From positions 620,001-684,000 of the forward strand of contig CAVSPF010000003.1 in the NCBI GenBank assembly GCA_963729995.1: a stretch of DNA of 64,000 nucleotides, given 5' to 3'. The notes under the pieces are model-generated. The model worked only from the letters and a program-made list of their open reading frames with translations, was not told the origin of the DNA and did not search any database. The position numbers and the translations under genes were made by a program. Source of the stretch: VRUE01 sp963729995. GTDB lineage: Bacteria > Actinomycetota > Thermoleophilia > Solirubrobacterales > 70-9. Below, in pieces: positions 24,216 through 32,547 of the stretch (position 1 is the stretch's first letter; each line of letters opens with the position of its first letter).

Positions 24216-26249
24216 TCAGCCGGTGAAGGGGTGGGTGGGGGTGGTGCCGTTCGGGGCCAGCAGGTCGAAGCCGTCGGGAGTGTGGAGGAAGTCGGGGCCG
24301 CGTCCGGGCTGGCCGGTGTGGCCGTACTGCCAGACGATCCGCCTCGTGTGGGGGTCGATCAGCACCACCCGGTCGCGGTAGTCGTCGACGACCGCGATCA
24401 GGCCGTTCGGCAGCCGCTCGGCGAGGCTCGGGTGGTTGAGCATCCCCGGGCCGGAGGTGGGGCGGTAGGACCAGAGGATGTGGCCGTGGCGGTCGAATTC
24501 GTAGAGGCCGCCGGGTTCGGCATAGTCGGCGACCAGGTAGCGGTTGGGGCCGACCTGCTGGGCGTCGGAGGGATAGGCGATCGGCAGCTTGACGCTCCAG
24601 ACGAGCCTGCCGCCGGGGGTGACCTCGTCGATGTAGGAGCCGGTCACCTCGGAGACGAGGATGTTGCCGTCGGCGAGCGGCGTGTCGCCGTTGGGCGAGC
24701 CGAAGGCGCGCGGCGGTTCGTGGGCGCAGTTCGAGGGGCTGCCGAGTTCGTGCTGCACCTTCTTCTGCGGCGAGATGAGCAGGATGCGGCAGTTCTGGGC
24801 GTCGGCGACCGAGACCGCGCCGTTGCTCAGCAGGTAGGCGTCGTCGGGCTCGTGCAGGTAGCCGGGTTCGGAACCGGCGGTCCCGGGGTGGCCGTAGGAC
24901 CAGAGCAGCTTGCCGGACGGGAAGGCGAGCTGGACGATCCGCTCGTTCTGCTCCTCGTTGGTGATGATCTGGGTGCCGCCGTGGGTGAAGAAGGCGTCGT
25001 CGGGGAAGTAGAAGCCGCCCGGCGGCGCCGGGCGCGTGCGGGAGGGGAAGCTCCAGAGGATCTGCTTCTGCGCGTTGACGACGATCAGCCGGTTGTTGCC
25101 GCGGTCGGCGATCATCAGGCGGCCGCTGAACGGGGCCGAGGCCGAGGAGCGTTCGGGCGCGGCCTGAGCCGGCTGCGGCGCCGGAGACCGCCGCTCGAGG
25201 CGCACGGTGACGATCGAGCGCAGGGCGGCGCCGCCGGCGCCCGTGCCGCCGATCAGGTAGGCGGTGCGACCGACCACCGCGGCGGCGCCGCCGGCGACCG
25301 CGGTCGGCAGGCGCCCCGCCGCCACCGCGCCGCCGGCCGGGTCGAAGCGCCAGATGCGGTTGCTGGGCGAGCCGCCCGCTTCGCCGCCGAGGACGTAGAT
25401 CGAGCCGCCGAGGGTCACCGCCGCGGCGTGTGAGAGCGCTTCCGGCAGCCGGCCGACGACGTGCGCGGCGCCGCTTCGCGGGTCGACTTCGCGGATCGCG
25501 TCGGTGGCGGCGCCGCTCGCCGTCTCGCCGCCGAAGGCGTAGATCCTGCCGCCGAGCGACGCCGCGGCGACGTAGCGGGCGGGGACCGGGAGGGAGGCGA
25601 TCTGGCTGAAGCTCTTGCCGTCGCCGGTCGCCAGCACCGAGCTGATCGGCGCCTTCCCGTCGTAGCCGCCGAGCACGTAGGCGCGGCCCCCGATCGTCAC
25701 CGCGCTGAGGTCGGAGCGCAGGGTGGGGAGCCGCCCGACGACGCTTGCCGTCGCGCCGGAGGCGACGCTGCCGCCCGGCGCGGCCAGCGCCTGCACCTGG
25801 TCGGTGCTGGTTTCCGTGCCGCCGCCGAAGACGAGGACCTGCCCGGGCAGCGCCACCGCCGCGGCGTCGTGCAGCGGCCCGCTCAGCGATCCGGCCGGGC
25901 TGAGCCGTCCGCTTGCCGCGTCGAGCCGGAAGACGCCGCTGACCGAGGCGGAGGAGGAGTCGAGGCCGCCGAGGATCAGCACCCCGCCGCGGACCGCGAC
26001 CGCCGACTCGCCGGAGATCGGCGCCGGCAGGGGCGGCGAGGCGAGGCGGGCGACGGCGACCGTCTGCGCGGCGGCGCTCGTCCCGGACGTCGCTCCGCCG
26101 CCCCCGGAGCCGGAGCGCCCGAGCGCGAGCAGGATGGCGACGAGCACCGCAGCCGCTGCCGCCAGCGGGATGAGCCGGCGCCGGCGCCGGCTTCGCTCCC
26201 AGGCGGCCCGCTCTGCCCTACGCGGTCGATGGGACTGGGGCTCGTCCAC
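24216..26249 (-). CDS. Membrane-anchored double beta-propeller protein (kelch + PQQ/NHL-like)
   Basis: The 677-residue protein has a basic N-terminus, one membrane helix (residues 27-44), and a kelch-like propeller (about 65-345; repeated GGRAYVLGGYDG, GGRIYAFGGETA, GGSIYVLGGEAG). A second propeller follows (about 370-670) with repeated LIADRGNNRLIVV, ILWSY and LVWS motifs like PQQ/NHL blades. It is exported and probably binds ligands or proteins. It is 87 nt downstream of the cytochrome b genes and may share their transcript. The GTG start has no strong ribosome site. Confidence 0.83.
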   Translation of the reverse strand: MDEPQSHRPRRAERAAWERSRRRRRLIPLAAAAAVLVAILLALGRSGSGGGGATSGTSAAAQTVAVARLASPPLPAPISGESAVAVRGGVLILGGLDSSSASVSGVFRLDAASGRLSPAGSLSGPLHDAAAVALPGQVLVFGGGTETSTDQVQALAAPGGSVASGATASVVGRLPTLRSDLSAVTIGGRAYVLGGYDGKAPISSVLATGDGKSFSQIASLPVPARYVAAASLGGRIYAFGGETASGAATDAIREVDPRSGAAHVVGRLPEALSHAAAVTLGGSIYVLGGEAGGSPSNRIWRFDPAGGAVAAGRLPTAVAGGAAAVVGRTAYLIGGTGAGGAALRSIVTVRLERRSPAPQPAQAAPERSSASAPFSGRLMIADRGNNRLIVVNAQKQILWSFPSRTRPAPPGGFYFPDDAFFTHGGTQIITNEEQNERIVQLAFPSGKLLWSYGHPGTAGSEPGYLHEPDDAYLLSNGAVSVADAQNCRILLISPQKKVQHELGSPSNCAHEPPRAFGSPNGDTPLADGNILVSEVTGSYIDEVTPGGRLVWSVKLPIAYPSDAQQVGPNRYLVADYAEPGGLYEFDRHGHILWSYRPTSGPGMLNHPSLAERLPNGLIAVVDDYRDRVVLIDPHTRRIVWQYGHTGQPGRGPDFLHTPDGFDLLAPNGTTPTHPFTG

Positions 26250-26336
26250 GAATACAGGATTATCGCAATGCGTAAACGGGCTCTAAAACGGATCCGGAGC
26301 GGGGCCTCACGACAGCGGCGGCGGGAGGGCCACCGG

Positions 26337-27299
26337 TCAGCCCTCGACCTCGCGGTAATGGTCGCGCCAGATCGCCCGGTAGAGACGGAGGTGGCGCGGG
26401 AGCGTCCTCAGGCCCGGGATGAACGGGATGCAGACGAAGGCGAGGCTGAGAAGTCCGACCAGGGCCATGACCAGCGCGTCGCCGTTTTCGGAGCTCTTGA
26501 ACGGTTCGATCTGGTACCAGAGGGTGCTGAGCCAAAGCCAAACCTGGCCGGGGTAGCTGCCCGTCTCGTTCATCATTCCCCACTGGGTGCCGAGCAGGTG
26601 CTGGCCGGAGGCGCGTTCCTCGAAGTAGCTGCCGGCGGCGAGGAAGAGCAGTGGCTTGACGTAGTTGGTCTGGTAGAAGCGGTGGTCGCCGGCCAGCAGG
26701 TCGCCGTCGAGCCCACCGCTCTTGGCCAGCCCGAGCAGCGACGTCATCATCGTCGGCACCGGTCCGTAGCGGCCGGCGGGGAGGACCACCGCGGCACCGC
26801 GGAAGCGGGCCCCTTCGAGCCCGGATTCGTAGGCGGCCGTCCACGCCTTCTGCGATCTCGGCGGCGCCGCTTGATAGGCGGCAAGCGCGGCCTTGAGGCG
26901 CGGGTCGCCCGGAACCGAGCGCAGCGGGTCGATCACGAATTCCGTGGCGGTGTCGATCGGGATGTGGACGCCGGCTGCTTCCTGGAGCGAGATCGGTCCG
27001 AGCTTCTGGGCCGCGTCGGGCGTGTGGTTGTAGGGCGGGCCGTAGGTCGCGATCTCGCTGGTCCGGTCCAGCTCGGTGACCGCGGTGGTGACGAAGTCGC
27101 CGGGGTTGGCGCGCGCCCAGCTCTGGATCGTCGTCGGCTGGAGGTCGGGAGAGGAGAAGAGGACGGTGAGGACCACCGTCAGCGCCGCGATTGCTCCCAG
27201 CGCCACGACGAGCTCCTTGACGAGGTCATAGCGGACGTATCGCCCCGGCCAGGGAGCGGCGGGGTCGGGAGCGGCGGGCGTGGAGGGCGCGGCGCTCAC
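26337..27299 (-). CDS. Cytochrome b-associated membrane protein (subunit IV-like position)
   Basis: The 320-residue protein has a helix at residues 30-50, a long outside region (about 50-215), a few hydrophobic segments, and a C-terminal helix (ALVGLLSLAFVCIPFIPGLR) followed by a basic tail. The start GTG overlaps the cytochrome b stop codon (GTGA), so the two are made together. In b6f-like complexes a separate subunit IV follows the four-helix cytochrome b; this gene takes that place but has a large extra outside domain, and I do not recognise the quinone-site PEWY motif. The function is inferred from context. Confidence 0.65.
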   Translation of the reverse strand: MSAAPSTPAAPDPAAPWPGRYVRYDLVKELVVALGAIAALTVVLTVLFSSPDLQPTTIQSWARANPGDFVTTAVTELDRTSEIATYGPPYNHTPDAAQKLGPISLQEAAGVHIPIDTATEFVIDPLRSVPGDPRLKAALAAYQAAPPRSQKAWTAAYESGLEGARFRGAAVVLPAGRYGPVPTMMTSLLGLAKSGGLDGDLLAGDHRFYQTNYVKPLLFLAAGSYFEERASGQHLLGTQWGMMNETGSYPGQVWLWLSTLWYQIEPFKSSENGDALVMALVGLLSLAFVCIPFIPGLRTLPRHLRLYRAIWRDHYREVEG

Positions 27300-27976
27300 G
27301 GCTGCGCCGCCTCGCCAGCGCCGGGCCCCGGAGCCGGCGCGGGCCGCAGCTTCGCCGGGTAGGGGGGCACCACCCCGTGGCGGCGCACGAGCAGCACGTG
27401 CCAGATCACCAGCGCCGTCACCGCCACCGGCAGCAGGATGACGTGGAACGTGTACATCTGGCCGAAGTCGGCGACGTTGAAGAAGGCCCCGATGCCCATC
27501 GCGTTGAGCCCGTCCTTGCCCTCGCTGGCGATCCACTGCGAGTCGAAGTTCTGCTGGGAGAGGTAGCCGGTGAACGCGGCGCCGATCGCGACCAGGAAGG
27601 TGACGGCGCCGGTCACCCAGGTGCGCCCCCGCCCGCCGCGCCAGGCGCCCATGAAGAACTTCCCCCAGAGGTGGACGACCATCGTGAAGAAGAACAGCTC
27701 CACGCTCCAGAGGTGGGTCCCGTTGAGGAACCGGCCGACGGCGGAGACGTGCCACCAGGCGGGCCCCTTCAGGCTGAGGAGGACCCCGGAGACGACGACG
27801 ACGATCAGCGAGGCGATTGCGGCGACGCCGAAGACGTAGACCCACGACGAGACGTAGGAGGGCTGGCGGTCCGGCAGCAGCTTCTCCGGCGGCAGCGCTC
27901 CGACCGCCCGCTCGCGCACCCAGGTGGTCCACATGCGACGCTCCGCGGCGGACGGGCGCTCTGTCTCGGCGCTCAC
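27296..27976 (-). CDS. Cytochrome b, b6-type (N-terminal four-helix part)
   Basis: The 226-residue protein has four membrane helices with the di-heme ligands. Helix B has two His 14 apart (THLW...VVHLW) and helix D two His 15 apart (FHVILL...WHVLL); spacing of 15 in helix D is the b6f/Gram-positive form. QQNFDSQW lies in the loop after helix C. It should bind two b-type hemes and oxidise or reduce menaquinone. The start GTG overlaps the small upstream gene. No Rieske or cytochrome c1 gene is adjacent in this window. Confidence 0.88.
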   Translation of the reverse strand: MSAETERPSAAERRMWTTWVRERAVGALPPEKLLPDRQPSYVSSWVYVFGVAAIASLIVVVVSGVLLSLKGPAWWHVSAVGRFLNGTHLWSVELFFFTMVVHLWGKFFMGAWRGGRGRTWVTGAVTFLVAIGAAFTGYLSQQNFDSQWIASEGKDGLNAMGIGAFFNVADFGQMYTFHVILLPVAVTALVIWHVLLVRRHGVVPPYPAKLRPAPAPGPGAGEAAQP

Positions 27977-28149
27977 GAGGAGTGCTTCCGGTTCGGGTGG
28001 GGGATCAGGATCGCGGCGGCGAAGACGACGATCATCAGCCCGATCACGACGACGTTCGCCACCGACATCTGGAAGAAGTGCCAGTGCAGGTAATGCGCCG
28101 GGTGGCTCAGGTCGAACAGCGCTGCAAGGGGCGGCACAGACGACGGCAT
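27973..28149 (-). CDS. Small single-helix membrane protein of the cytochrome b operon
   Basis: The 58-residue protein has a His-rich amphipathic start (DLSHPAHYLHWHFFQ) and one membrane helix (VANVVVIGLMIVVFAAAIL). GGAGG lies 7 nt before the ATG at 28149; a longer in-frame start at 28188 lies in the -10 box and is unlikely. It is the first gene of the cytochrome b operon and probably a small subunit of the complex, possibly a heme ligand donor given its four closely spaced His. Confidence 0.65.
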   Translation of the reverse strand: MPSSVPPLAALFDLSHPAHYLHWHFFQMSVANVVVIGLMIVVFAAAILIPHPNRKHSS

Positions 28150-28186
28150 CGGCTCTCCTCCGCTCGGGGACTGGTCGCGCGCGGCC

Positions 28187-28216
28187 ATTTACCCATCTCG
28201 TGGCCCCCCCTGTCAA
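28187..28216 (-). promoter_or_regulatory. Promoter of the cytochrome b operon
   Basis: On the minus strand TTGACA (28216-28211) and GTAAAT (28192-28187) are separated by 18 nt, a sigma-70-type promoter. The predicted start site lies about 30 nt before the small membrane protein gene with its GGAGG ribosome site. Confidence 0.6.
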
Positions 28217-28283
28217 GGCCTTTCCCATGAATGCCGGACAAACGCCAGCTCTCGACGAAGGCTCGTGAACGTGGCTGGGGCGG

Positions 28284-29579
28284 TCAGAGGACCGCCAGGA
28301 CCCCGAGTGCGCAGACCGAGACGGCGATCGCGGCAAGGGCGATACCGGTGGCCAACCGCCCGCCGCGACCCAGGGCGTGGGCCCCCATCAGCTCACGGTC
28401 GCGGCCGAGCGAGCGCATGAAAGGGAGGAGCACGAGCAGGAGGGCCGCGTTCAAGGCCTGCGAGAGGAAGAGGATCGGGATCAATGGGGCGCCGGGGATG
28501 AGGACGAGGACGGCGGCGAGCGCCACGACGGCGCCGTAGCTGACATAGAAGGAGCGCGCTTCCTCGAAGCTGTCGTTGAGGTCCGCCTTGCGGCCCAGCG
28601 TCTCCGACACCGAGTAGGCGGTGGAGAGGGGGACGATCGCGGCGGCGAGCAGAGCGGCGCCGAGGAAGCCGAGGCCGAAGAGGGTCGCTGCCGTGTTCCC
28701 CGCCAGCGGTTCGAGCGCGCGCGCCGCGTCGCTTGCGTTGTTGACGTCTATGCCCTGCACGTGCAGGGTCGCGGCGCAGGCGATGACGACGAAGAAGCCG
28801 ATCACGCCGGTCAGGACGGCGCCGACGATCACGTCGATTCGCTCGTAGACGATGTCCTTGACGTGCAGCCGCTTGTCCACCGCGTAGGACTGGATGAACG
28901 CCAGCCCCCAGGGCGCCAGCGTCGTCCCGACCGTGGCCACGGCGACGAGCAGCGCCTCCCGGTTGAGCGGCAGGCTCGGCACGACCAGGCCCTTGGCCGC
29001 AGCACCCCAGTCGGGGTGGGCGAGCACGCCCGAGATCACGTAGGCGACGAAGACCGAGCTGAGCGCCAGCAGGAAGTGCTCGACGTGGCGGAAGCTCTCG
29101 CGCAGGACCAGGGCCGAGACCCCGATCGCCGCCAGCGGCACGCTGATGTAGCGGCTCATGCCGCCGAGCAGTTCCATCCCGGCCGCCACGCCGGCGAACT
29201 CGGCGCAGAGTGTGCCGGTGTTGGCGAGAACGAGGGCGGAGAGCACGACCGCCGCCGCCCGCCCGCCGTAGCGCTCGCGGACAAGGGTCAGCAGCCCCTT
29301 GCCGGTGACGATCCCCAGTCGCACCCCCAGCTCGTGGAAGACGACCAGCGCCGCGGTGGAGAGGGCGAGGACCCAGAGCAGCTCGTAGCCGTATTTGGCG
29401 CCGAGGATCGAGTAGGTGGTGATCCCGGCGGGGTCGTCGTCGGAGAGGCCCGCGAGCAGGCCCGGCCCGACCACCGCCAGCAGCGTTGCCGCAACGCCGC
29501 CGCGCAACAGCAGATGGCGCCGCCTGGCGAGGCGCCAGTGAGTGTGGCGACCGGGGGTGCGGTGAGCGCGATCGGGCAA
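28284..29579 (-). CDS. NRAMP-family divalent metal transporter (variant metal-site motifs)
   Basis: The 431-residue protein has about eleven membrane helices in the NRAMP/LeuT-like order. The first-helix motif is DDPAGITTYSILGAKYGYE, where classical Mn/Fe NRAMPs have DPGN. The sixth helix reads GTTLAPWGLAFIQS, so the conserved metal-binding Met of MntH (MPH) is missing. Metal preference may therefore be shifted, for example to magnesium as in NRAMP-related transporters. TTG at 29579 is the most upstream start that keeps the N-terminal helix, without a clear ribosome site. It is divergent from the B12 riboswitch operon. Confidence 0.83.
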   Translation of the reverse strand: MPDRAHRTPGRHTHWRLARRRHLLLRGGVAATLLAVVGPGLLAGLSDDDPAGITTYSILGAKYGYELLWVLALSTAALVVFHELGVRLGIVTGKGLLTLVRERYGGRAAAVVLSALVLANTGTLCAEFAGVAAGMELLGGMSRYISVPLAAIGVSALVLRESFRHVEHFLLALSSVFVAYVISGVLAHPDWGAAAKGLVVPSLPLNREALLVAVATVGTTLAPWGLAFIQSYAVDKRLHVKDIVYERIDVIVGAVLTGVIGFFVVIACAATLHVQGIDVNNASDAARALEPLAGNTAATLFGLGFLGAALLAAAIVPLSTAYSVSETLGRKADLNDSFEEARSFYVSYGAVVALAAVLVLIPGAPLIPILFLSQALNAALLLVLLPFMRSLGRDRELMGAHALGRGGRLATGIALAAIAVSVCALGVLAVL

Positions 29580-29659
29580 GGGGATTCAGCCGGATAGCTT
29601 GACCGCCGCTCCCGATGCGACGGTGGCGGCACGGCCGGCGCACCGCCGCTCCGGCGGGA

Positions 29660-29665
29660 TAGACT
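29660..29665 (+). promoter_or_regulatory. Probable -10 box of the cobalamin riboswitch operon
   Basis: TAGACT lies about 18 nt before the first paired bases of the riboswitch, so transcription would start near 29672. No good -35 sequence is visible. Confidence 0.4.
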
Positions 29666-29680
29666 CACCCCCGTACATAC

Positions 29681-29840
29681 GGTCGGTGGTCAAGGGAAGT
29701 CCGGTGAGAAACCGGCGCGGTCCCGCCACTGTGACCGGGTCAAGGAGGCCGTGGACGCTTGAGCGTCAGCCACTGGGGACGACACCGAGTCCCCGGGAAG
29801 GCGCGGCCGACCACCCCGGAAGCCAGGAGACCTGTCCCCG
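29681..29840 (+). promoter_or_regulatory. Adenosylcobalamin (B12) riboswitch
   Basis: The region has the conserved core of cobalamin riboswitches in order: GGGAAGTCCGGTGAGAAACC, GCGGTCCCGCCACTGTGACC, and AGCCAGGAGACCTG near the 3' end. The closing stem GGTGGTC (29686) pairs with GACCACC (29809). Downstream, 29844-29848 and 29854-29858 can pair with 29866-29874, a hairpin that would hide the AAAGGG ribosome site of the first gene; B12 binding probably shuts translation. It lies 38 nt before the operon of DUF4430 proteins and ECF transporter, which marks them as B12-responsive genes. Confidence 0.95.
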
Positions 29841-29877
29841 GCCAGCCATGACAACCCTCGAGGAAAGGGTGGCTTAG

Positions 29878-30627
29878 ATGCCAACACTCATTCCATTCCG
29901 GCTGGCGGCCGCGTGCGCGCTGGCTTTCGCCCTCGTCCTTGCCGTCGCCGCAGTCGCGGCGGCCAAGGGGACTCCCGCCGAGCTGCGCGTCGTCGGCGCC
30001 GGTGGCAAGGTCCTCGCCGAAGAGGCCCTGGCGACCGGCACCACGACCGTCCCGACCAGCCCAAAGGCGACCTGCCTGGGCTCCGGGACCGGCGGCAGCG
30101 GCAAGCCGGCGACGATCAAGGGCGCGACCGCGCTCGGCCTGCTCGGCCAGGCCGCGAAGTCGGACCGGGCGCTGCGCCCGCTGCTGATCACCGATCACTT
30201 CGACTTCGGCCTCGGGCTGTGCGGGGTGGGCGGTTTCCTCGGCAGCGAAAAGACGGGACTCTCCTGGTACCTCAAGGTCAATCACAAGAACCCGGAACTC
30301 GGCGGCGACTCGGTCAAGCTGCACGCCGGTGACGAAGTGCTCTGGGCGCTGGCGCCCTATCCCTACCCGAACGAGCTGGGCCTGCTGGCACCGCACCGGG
30401 CGACGGCCGGCAAGCCGTTCACGGTGCGCGTCTTCTCCTACGCCGACGACGGCACGCGCACGCCGGCGGCCGGGGTGAAGGTGACCGGCGCCAGCGGCCC
30501 GACCGCCGCCGACGGTCGCGCCACAGTGACACTCGACAGGCCGAAGAGGCTGATCGCCCGGCACGGCAAGGACATCCCGTCCAACGGCGTCGCGGTCTGC
30601 ATCGGCGGGAAGTGCCCGCGCGGATGA
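29878..30627 (+). CDS. Secreted DUF4430 protein (transcobalamin beta-domain-like), first gene of B12 operon
   Basis: The 249-residue protein has a signal peptide (residues 1-28, AVAAA). A DUF4430-like domain follows (about 30-160) with the pattern SWYLKVNHKN ... LHAGDEVLWAL, the fold of the C-terminal half of transcobalamin and intrinsic factor. A small Ig-like domain is last (about 165-235, KPFTVRVFSYADDG). DUF4430 domains contact ligands on the outside of the cell. Immediate riboswitch control points to cobalamin capture or delivery. The next gene begins 4 nt after it. Confidence 0.85.
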   Translation: MPTLIPFRLAAACALAFALVLAVAAVAAAKGTPAELRVVGAGGKVLAEEALATGTTTVPTSPKATCLGSGTGGSGKPATIKGATALGLLGQAAKSDRALRPLLITDHFDFGLGLCGVGGFLGSEKTGLSWYLKVNHKNPELGGDSVKLHAGDEVLWALAPYPYPNELGLLAPHRATAGKPFTVRVFSYADDGTRTPAAGVKVTGASGPTAADGRATVTLDRPKRLIARHGKDIPSNGVAVCIGGKCPRG

Positions 30628-30631
30628 CGCC

Positions 30632-31591
30632 ATGAGGCCTCGCCGTGGCACGGCGGTCGCGAGCGCGCTGCTCCTGGCGGCGCTCGCGGCCGCCGGCTGC
30701 GGCATCGGCCCCGGCAGGGGGCTGGGCGAGGCCGAGCTGACGGTGACCCGCGACTACGGCGCGCGGCGCGTCGTCGCCCCCGTGCGGGAAGAGGTCACCG
30801 AGGCCGACACCGTGATGCGACTGCTCGAACGCAACGCGAAGATCGCGACCCGCTACGGGGGTGGCTTCGTGCAGTCGATCGACGGGCTCGAAGGGTCGGA
30901 ACGGGGCGGCCGGCGCTACGACTGGTTCTTCTACGTGAACGGGGTCGAATCGGCGGTTGGGGCGGCCGACTACCCGCTGCACGGCGGCGAGGCGGTCTGG
31001 TGGGACTTCCGCGCCTGGTCGGCGGCGATGGGCGTGCCGGCGGTGGTCGGCTCCTTCCCGCAGCCCTTCGTCGACGGCTATGACGGCAGGCGGCGACCGG
31101 TGGCGGTGGAATGCCGCGGCGGCGGCGCGGCATGCGCCGTGGTGCGAGCCAGGTTGGAGCAAGCGGGGGCCCGAGTTCGCGTTTTGTCGCGCTATGCGAG
31201 ACAAAACGCGAACTCGGGCGGGGACGGGGGTGCGCCGGGGGCGATTCGGGTGTTGGTTGGGCCCTGGGGGCGGCTGCGGGGGGACCCGGTTGCGGCGCAG
31301 ATCGAAGCCGGCCCGCAGGCGAGCGGCGTCTTCGCGGAGTTCCGGCGCGCCGGCGGGTCATACCGGCTCTGGGGCCTTGACGAAGGCGGCCGAGCGGCAC
31401 GGCGCTTCGGTGGGGACGCCGGCCTGGTGGCGGCGACGCGGCGCTATGAAGCGCCACCCGTCTGGGTCGTGACCGGCGCCGGCGCGCAGGGCGTCCGGGC
31501 CGCGGCCGGCCTGCTCGACTCGCGCGGCCTGCGCGACCATTACGCGGTGGCAGCCGAAGGTGGGGGGGAGACAGCGCTGCCGCTGCCATGA
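30632..31591 (+). CDS. DUF4430 lipoprotein, second gene of B12 operon
   Basis: The 319-residue protein has a lipoprotein signal peptide with lipobox LAAAGC (Cys22), then a DUF4430 domain (about 30-140) with the strong match YDWFFYVNGVES and HGGEAVWWDFRAW, as in the transcobalamin beta-domain. A C-terminal alpha/beta part (about 155-319) is unassigned. Lipid anchoring makes it a candidate substrate-capturing partner for the ECF transporter encoded downstream. A 20-bp perfect hairpin lies inside the gene at 31169-31219 and encodes part of the C-terminal half. The stop overlaps the EcfT start (ATGA). Confidence 0.85.
   Translation: MRPRRGTAVASALLLAALAAAGCGIGPGRGLGEAELTVTRDYGARRVVAPVREEVTEADTVMRLLERNAKIATRYGGGFVQSIDGLEGSERGGRRYDWFFYVNGVESAVGAADYPLHGGEAVWWDFRAWSAAMGVPAVVGSFPQPFVDGYDGRRRPVAVECRGGGAACAVVRARLEQAGARVRVLSRYARQNANSGGDGGAPGAIRVLVGPWGRLRGDPVAAQIEAGPQASGVFAEFRRAGGSYRLWGLDEGGRAARRFGGDAGLVAATRRYEAPPVWVVTGAGAQGVRAAAGLLDSRGLRDHYAVAAEGGGETALPLP
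31169..31219. repeat. 20-bp perfect palindrome inside the DUF4430 lipoprotein gene
   Basis: The arms 31169-31188 and 31200-31219 are exact reverse complements (GCCCGAGTTCGCGTTTTGTC and its complement) with an 11-nt loop. The AAAA/TTTT tracts are unusual in this GC-rich gene. The reading frame stays open, so the palindrome is translated. It could be a transposed small repeat or an attenuator within the operon. Confidence 0.8.
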
Positions 31592-32547
31592 GATCGCCAT
31601 TCGCATACACGCCGAGGCCCGGCCCGCTCCAGGCGGCGTCGCCGGGGGCCGCGGTCAGCTATCTCGGCTCGCTGGTCGCCGTCGCCTTCCTCTACTCGAA
31701 CCCGATCGTGCTGGCGGCGGCGGGGGTCGCGGCGGTCCTCGCGGGGCGCGCCGCGGGCGCGCGCGACGCCGTACGCTCCGCGCTCCGCATGGGCCTCGCC
31801 TTCGGCGTGCTGATCGTCGCCGTCAACGGTCTCGTCACGCATCGCGGCGAAACGGTGCTGCTGCGACTTGGCGAATGGCCGCTGCTGGGCCGGGTCGACG
31901 TCACCGCCGAGGCGCTGACGGCCGGCGCGGCGATTGCGCTGCGCGCCGCGGTGACGATGGTCGCCTTCGCCGTCTACTCGGCCTGCGTCGACCCCGACCG
32001 GGTGCTGCGCGCCCTGCGGCCGTTTGCGGGGCGCTCGGCGCTGACCGCCTCGCTCGTCTCTCGCCTCGTCCCGGTCGCCGCCGCGGATGCCGTCCGCCTG
32101 CGCGACGCCGCCCGCCTGCGGGGCCCGGGCGCCGCCCCGCTCGGCCGCGGCGCCCTCGCCCGCCGCCTCCTGGCCGGTTCGCTCGACCGAGCCGTCGATG
32201 TCGCGGCCACGCTCGAGTTGCGCGGCTATGCCCTATCGCGTGCGCGCCCGGCGGGCGCCAGGCATGTGCGCCCAAGGTCACGCCACGACGGTCGCTTCTA
32301 CGCGGTCGGGCTGGCGGTGCTCATCGCCGCTGTCGCCGGAAAGCTCGTGGGCGCGGACGAGTTCAGTGCCTATCCCGCCGTCGGGATCGGCACCGACCAC
32401 GCAACCATCGCCCTCTCGTTGCTGCTGTGCTTCAGTGGATTTGCCCCCCTGCGGCGCAAGCCGCGCCGTGGCGCCCGGGTGCGCATGGCCATCCCCGTGC
32501 CGCCGCCAGCCGCCGCCGGCTCGTTGGAGGCGCCGCGTGCAACCTGA
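31588..32547 (+). CDS. ecfT: ECF transporter T component (EcfT/CbiQ family)
   Basis: The 319-residue membrane protein has about six helices and the two coupling-helix Arg motifs of EcfT: RLRDAARLRG (about residue 172) and ATLELRGYAL (about residue 210). EcfT links the two ATPases to the S component. It overlaps the preceding lipoprotein gene by 4 nt and the ATPase gene by 11 nt. The Arg-rich C-terminus after the last helix is longer than usual. Confidence 0.88.
   Translation: MRSPFAYTPRPGPLQAASPGAAVSYLGSLVAVAFLYSNPIVLAAAGVAAVLAGRAAGARDAVRSALRMGLAFGVLIVAVNGLVTHRGETVLLRLGEWPLLGRVDVTAEALTAGAAIALRAAVTMVAFAVYSACVDPDRVLRALRPFAGRSALTASLVSRLVPVAAADAVRLRDAARLRGPGAAPLGRGALARRLLAGSLDRAVDVAATLELRGYALSRARPAGARHVRPRSRHDGRFYAVGLAVLIAAVAGKLVGADEFSAYPAVGIGTDHATIALSLLLCFSGFAPLRRKPRRGARVRMAIPVPPPAAAGSLEAPRAT

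Noticed and set aside
29599..29877. 92-codon plus-strand frame covering the riboswitch
   Set aside because: It runs through the conserved riboswitch RNA structure; only the final nine codons after 29848 are considered as a possible mini-frame.
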